Below are positions 12,785 to 15,319 of a DNA stretch of 15,319 bases, one piece after another (position 1 is the first letter of the stretch; every line of letters begins with the position of its first letter). The stretch is from the NCBI GenBank assembly GCA_035697545.1, contig DASSCT010000041.1, forward strand, positions 1 to 15,319, read 5' to 3'. Both the position numbers and the translations under genes were made by a program. This DNA is from JACDAN01 sp035697545. GTDB taxonomy: Bacteria; Actinomycetota; Thermoleophilia; Gaiellales; Gaiellaceae. The notes under the pieces were generated by a model, which saw only the letters and a program-made list of their open reading frames with translations, searched no databases and had not been told where the DNA came from.

Positions 12785-13957
12785 CTATTTCAGGCGCTCG
12801 ACCGCGTAGCCCCAGCTGCGCATCTTGTCGAGGAGCACGGTGCAGTGCTCCTGGTCGCGCGTGATCAGCGTCAGTTCGACCTCGGTCTCGGCGACGGGAA
12901 GCTCCATGCCCTCGCGGTGATGCTCGACGGAGACGACGTTCCCGCGCGCCTCTGCGATGAGCGTGAGCAGCCGCACGAGCTCGCCGGGTCGGTCCGGGAT
13001 CCGTGTGCGGATGACGAGGTAACGGCCGCCGAGCGTCAGCCCGTGGCGCATGATCGTGATCAGAAGCGTCGGGTCGATGTTGCCGCCGGAGAGGACGATC
13101 ACGACCGGTCCCGAGCCGCCGACCTTCCCGGACCGCAGAGCTGCGACGCCGACGGCGCCGGCACCCTCGACGACGAGCTTCGTCCGCTCGAGCAGGAGCA
13201 CGATCCCTTCGCTGATCGACTCGTCATCGACGTCGACCATGTCGTCGAGGACGTCGTCCAGGATCGACATGGTCAGCTCGCCGGGACGCTTTACGAAGAC
13301 GCCGTCGGCGATCGTGAAGCCGGAGAGACCGGCCTGGACGCCGACGATTCGTAGGTTTGGGCGGTTCGCCCGCAGGGCGAGCGCGATTCCGGAGGCCAGG
13401 CCGCCTCCTCCGACGGGGATTACGACCGTCTCGGCGTTGGGCACCTGGTCTGCGAGCTCCAGGCCGATCGTGCCCTGGCCGGCGATCACGGTGGGATCCT
13501 CGAAGGGGTGCACGAAGGTCGCTCCTGTCTCCTCCACGTAGGCCATGGCCGCCGAGAGCGCTTCCTCGAAGCCCGCGCCCCCCATGATCAGCTCCGCCCC
13601 GTAGGTGCGGCAGGCCTCGACCTTCGCCATGGGCGCGTCCTGCGGAACGTAAATCCGCGCCGGAATGCCGGCCTGCCGCGCCGCCCAGGCCACTGCCTGG
13701 CCGTGGTTGCCGGCGCTCGCCGCGACGACGCCGGCCGCCCGTTGCTCGGCCGACATCGTGGCGATCCGGTTGACGGCGCCACGGACCTTGAAGGCGCCGG
13801 TCCGCTGGAGGTTCTCCGCTTTCAGAAACACTTCGCGGCCTGTGGCGCGAGACAACGTCCCCGAGCCGTAGACCGGCGTTTCCCGCGCGATGCCGACCAG
13901 GCGCTCGCGGGCCTCCAGGATGTCAGCGAGGCTTGGGGCTGTCTCCGTCGTCGCCAT
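12785..13957 (-). CDS. ilvA: Threonine ammonia-lyase with C-terminal ACT domain
   Basis: A 390-residue cytosolic PLP enzyme that deaminates L-threonine (and usually serine) to 2-oxobutyrate and ammonia. The PLP lysine is Lys57 in GAFKVRGA; the substrate loop is SAGNHGQ (81-87), and the phosphate-binding loop is VGGGGLASG (182-190). Residues from about 310 form one ACT-like regulatory domain (RIPDRPGELVRLLTLIAEARGN), as in single-ACT enzymes of about 400 residues rather than the two-ACT biosynthetic E. coli IlvA. The ATG at 13957 was chosen over GTG at 13963 because GGTG lies just before it and the family usually starts close to here. It overlaps the end of the MeaB gene by 35 bp, so the two are co-transcribed. 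Whether it serves isoleucine synthesis or threonine breakdown is open; the MeaB linkage favours breakdown through propionyl-CoA. Confidence 0.93.
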   Translation of the reverse strand: MATTETAPSLADILEARERLVGIARETPVYGSGTLSRATGREVFLKAENLQRTGAFKVRGAVNRIATMSAEQRAAGVVAASAGNHGQAVAWAARQAGIPARIYVPQDAPMAKVEACRTYGAELIMGGAGFEEALSAAMAYVEETGATFVHPFEDPTVIAGQGTIGLELADQVPNAETVVIPVGGGGLASGIALALRANRPNLRIVGVQAGLSGFTIADGVFVKRPGELTMSILDDVLDDMVDVDDESISEGIVLLLERTKLVVEGAGAVGVAALRSGKVGGSGPVVIVLSGGNIDPTLLITIMRHGLTLGGRYLVIRTRIPDRPGELVRLLTLIAEARGNVVSVEHHREGMELPVAETEVELTLITRDQEHCTVLLDKMRSWGYAVERLK

Positions 13958-14933
13958 TTTCACCGGAACTGACTTTGAATACCTTCTGAAGTATCTCCCT
14001 CACCGCGGTCAGCGGGTCGAGCTCGCGCCGCTGCACCTCGTCCAGCAGCCGGCGCAGCTCGGGGTCGTTCGCGACCGCCTCCTCCAGGTGCGTCTTCGCC
14101 CGCGACGAGGCGATCGCGAAGACCTCCCCGGCCAGGTTCTTTCGCCGCCGCTCGTCGAGCAGGCCGTTCGACTGGAGGAACGAGCGGTGCTCGGCGATCT
14201 TGTCCCAGAGCTCGGGGACTCCCTCTCCTTCGATCGCTTCAGTGAGGACGATCGGCGGCCGCCGGGCGCGGTCGGGGTCGAGCGAGAGGATCGAGCGCAC
14301 CTCGTTCAGCATCGTCTTGGCGGCGGGATGGTCCTTCTTGTTCACGACGATCACGTCCGGGATCTCCATGATCCCCGCCTTCAACGCCTGCACGGAGTCG
14401 CCCGAGCCGGGCATCAACACCAGCACGACCGTGTCGGCGACGCCGATCACCTCCACTTCGCTCTGCCCCGTCCCGACCGTCTCGAGGAAGAGCAGGTCGC
14501 GGCCCGCGGCGTCCAGAACCAGCAGCGCCTGGAGCGCGGCCTCGGCGAGCCCGCCGAGATGGCCCCGCGTCCCCATCGAGCGGATGAAAACGCCAGGATC
14601 GAGGAAGTGGTCGGAGAGCCGGATCCGGTCGCCGAGCAGGGCGCCCTGGGTGAAGGGGCTGGACGGATCGACGGAGACCACACCGACTGTCTGATCCTGC
14701 GCCCGGACGTGCCGGACGAGCGCGCTGATCAGGCTCGACTTACCCACTCCGGGCGGGCCTGTGATCCCGACGGCGTAGGCGCGGCCGGTCTCCGGGTAGA
14801 GCTCCCGGACGAGCTCGTACGCGAGCGGATCGGCGTTCTCGACGAGCGTGATCGCACGGGCCAACGCTCGGCGGTCGCCCTCGCGGACGCCGTCCACCAG
14901 CGTCTCCAGCGTCCATTCGCGCCGCCGGGCCAT
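13923..14933 (-). CDS. meaB: MeaB/ArgK-type P-loop GTPase, methylmalonyl-CoA mutase chaperone
   Basis: A 336-residue cytosolic G3E-family GTPase. It has Walker A GPPGVGKSS (59-67), VVSVDPSSPFTQGALLGDR (85-103), the switch region MGTRGHLGGL (120-129), ETVGTGQSEVE (151-161) and the guanine-recognition motif NKKD (198-201). MeaB proteins load and protect the B12 cofactor of methylmalonyl-CoA mutase, which converts methylmalonyl-CoA to succinyl-CoA. A basic and acidic C-terminal tail (after about 320) is translated over the start of the threonine ammonia-lyase gene. The ATG at 14933 lies 10 bp after the stop of the preceding transporter gene and has no strong ribosome site. No mutase gene is in the window, so the partner must be elsewhere. 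Older annotations call this family a LAO/AO transport kinase (ArgK), a name that is probably misleading. Confidence 0.95.
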   Translation of the reverse strand: MARRREWTLETLVDGVREGDRRALARAITLVENADPLAYELVRELYPETGRAYAVGITGPPGVGKSSLISALVRHVRAQDQTVGVVSVDPSSPFTQGALLGDRIRLSDHFLDPGVFIRSMGTRGHLGGLAEAALQALLVLDAAGRDLLFLETVGTGQSEVEVIGVADTVVLVLMPGSGDSVQALKAGIMEIPDVIVVNKKDHPAAKTMLNEVRSILSLDPDRARRPPIVLTEAIEGEGVPELWDKIAEHRSFLQSNGLLDERRRKNLAGEVFAIASSRAKTHLEEAVANDPELRRLLDEVQRRELDPLTAVREILQKVFKVSSGENGDDGDSPKPR

Positions 14934-14943
14934 CGATCGAACT

Positions 14944-15319
14944 CTAGGTTGAGGTCTGCAGGGCGGGCTCCTGGTGGGCCGCGACGCCCCGCGCCATCGT
15001 GAGCCCGATCCCCGCCGCGAGGGCGGCGAGCCCGCCCGCCATCGCCCAGACCACGCGCGCTCCGAGCGCGTCGGTGATCGGCCCCGCCACGAGCATCCCG
15101 AGCCCGAGCACCGCGTAGTTCGAGCTCATGAGCACGGTGAAGGCTCGGCCGCGCAGCTCGTCGGGCGCGCCGCGCTGAACGAGGAGGGCGTTGCAGACGA
15201 CCGCTGCTCCGTTGCCCACGCCGACGAACGCGACGCACGCCGCAGCGACCCACACGTCAGGCGATGCCGCCGCCGCGACCAGGCCGACCGCGACAACTCC
15301 GATCGAGCCGGCGTAGACC
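14944..15319 (-). CDS. MFS transporter, C-terminal part (gene continues beyond the window)
   Basis: The reading frame stays open from the TAG at 14944 to the window edge, so the 5' end is missing. About 125 residues are visible. Hydrophobic segments (GSIGVVAVGLVAAAASP, VAAACVAFVGVGNGAAVVCNALL, NYAVLGLGMLVAGPITDALG, VVWAMAGGLAALAAGIGL) are separated by the loop QRGAPDELRGRAFTVLMSS. This PDELRGRA loop before a late helix is typical of the last third of MFS exporters of the MFS_3/EntS-like kind. A GTG at 15255 would make a short open frame but is internal to the gene. The stop lies 10 bp upstream of the MeaB start, so the two are likely in one transcript. The substrate is unknown. Confidence 0.8.
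   Translation of the reverse strand, partial: VYAGSIGVVAVGLVAAAASPDVWVAAACVAFVGVGNGAAVVCNALLVQRGAPDELRGRAFTVLMSSNYAVLGLGMLVAGPITDALGARVVWAMAGGLAALAAGIGLTMARGVAAHQEPALQTST

Noticed and set aside
13890..15002. 370-residue plus-strand open frame opposite MeaB, and similar plus-strand frames at 12767-13354 and 10031-10645.
   Set aside because: Shadows of recognised minus-strand genes with biased Asp/Arg/Leu composition.
14944..15255. A separate 103-residue protein starting at GTG 15255.
   Set aside because: The frame is open to the window edge with continuing hydrophobic MFS sequence, so this GTG is internal.
1..15319. CRISPR arrays, insertion sequences, integrases, phage or toxin-antitoxin genes.
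   Set aside because: No regularly spaced repeats, terminal inverted repeats with transposase, or such gene families were seen on either strand.

Overview
The window is a gene-dense, very GC-rich (by eye about two-thirds G+C or more) stretch of bacterial chromosome. Frequent GTG starts, tight overlaps, an actinobacterial-style acyl-CoA carboxylase alpha subunit and a cyclase-ATPase-TPR giant protein point to an actinobacterium. A deep-branching lineage such as Thermoleophilia is my best guess, but no rRNA or other marker confirms it. I see no rRNA, tRNA, CRISPR array, insertion sequence or phage gene.

Layout: (1) 11-3489, plus strand: an enoyl-CoA hydratase of the methylglutaconyl-CoA hydratase type, an MFS transporter, and a biotin carboxylase/biotin carrier subunit whose start lies inside the transporter gene. 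This looks like a fragment of a leucine/acyl-CoA degradation operon whose carboxyltransferase would lie outside the window. (2) 3497-5505, minus strand: a small hypothetical protein, about 195 bp of noncoding DNA rich in inverted repeats, a fosmidomycin-resistance-like MFS transporter, and a 100-residue SCP2 (sterol/lipid carrier) protein. (3) 5532-9486, plus strand: M17 leucyl aminopeptidase, acyl-CoA dehydrogenase (4-nt GTGA overlap), and a CstB-like persulfide dioxygenase/rhodanese. (4) 9467-15319, minus strand: a partial MFS transporter, a MeaB-type GTPase, threonine ammonia-lyase with an ACT domain, and a 1073-residue class III nucleotide cyclase/ATPase/TPR protein. The cyclase and persulfide dioxygenase genes converge and share 20 bp.

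Much of the window is amino-acid and acyl-CoA catabolism. Peptidase, leucine-type hydratase, acyl-CoA carboxylase subunit and acyl-CoA dehydrogenase could take peptides and branched-chain amino acids to CoA esters. Threonine ammonia-lyase next to MeaB suggests threonine to 2-oxobutyrate to propionyl-CoA to methylmalonyl-CoA to succinyl-CoA. Persulfide oxidation would fit sulfur amino acid breakdown. These links are inferred from gene families and adjacency.

There is no obviously novel large system. The points most worth a second look are the hairpin-rich segment before the Fsr-like transporter, a palindromic rare-codon patch with a TTA codon inside the biotin carboxylase gene, the CstB-like protein with a dead first rhodanese domain, the cyclase with a non-canonical base-recognition position, and the repeated pattern of a TANNNT hexamer 8-10 nt before ATG without a Shine-Dalgarno site, which suggests leaderless mRNAs.
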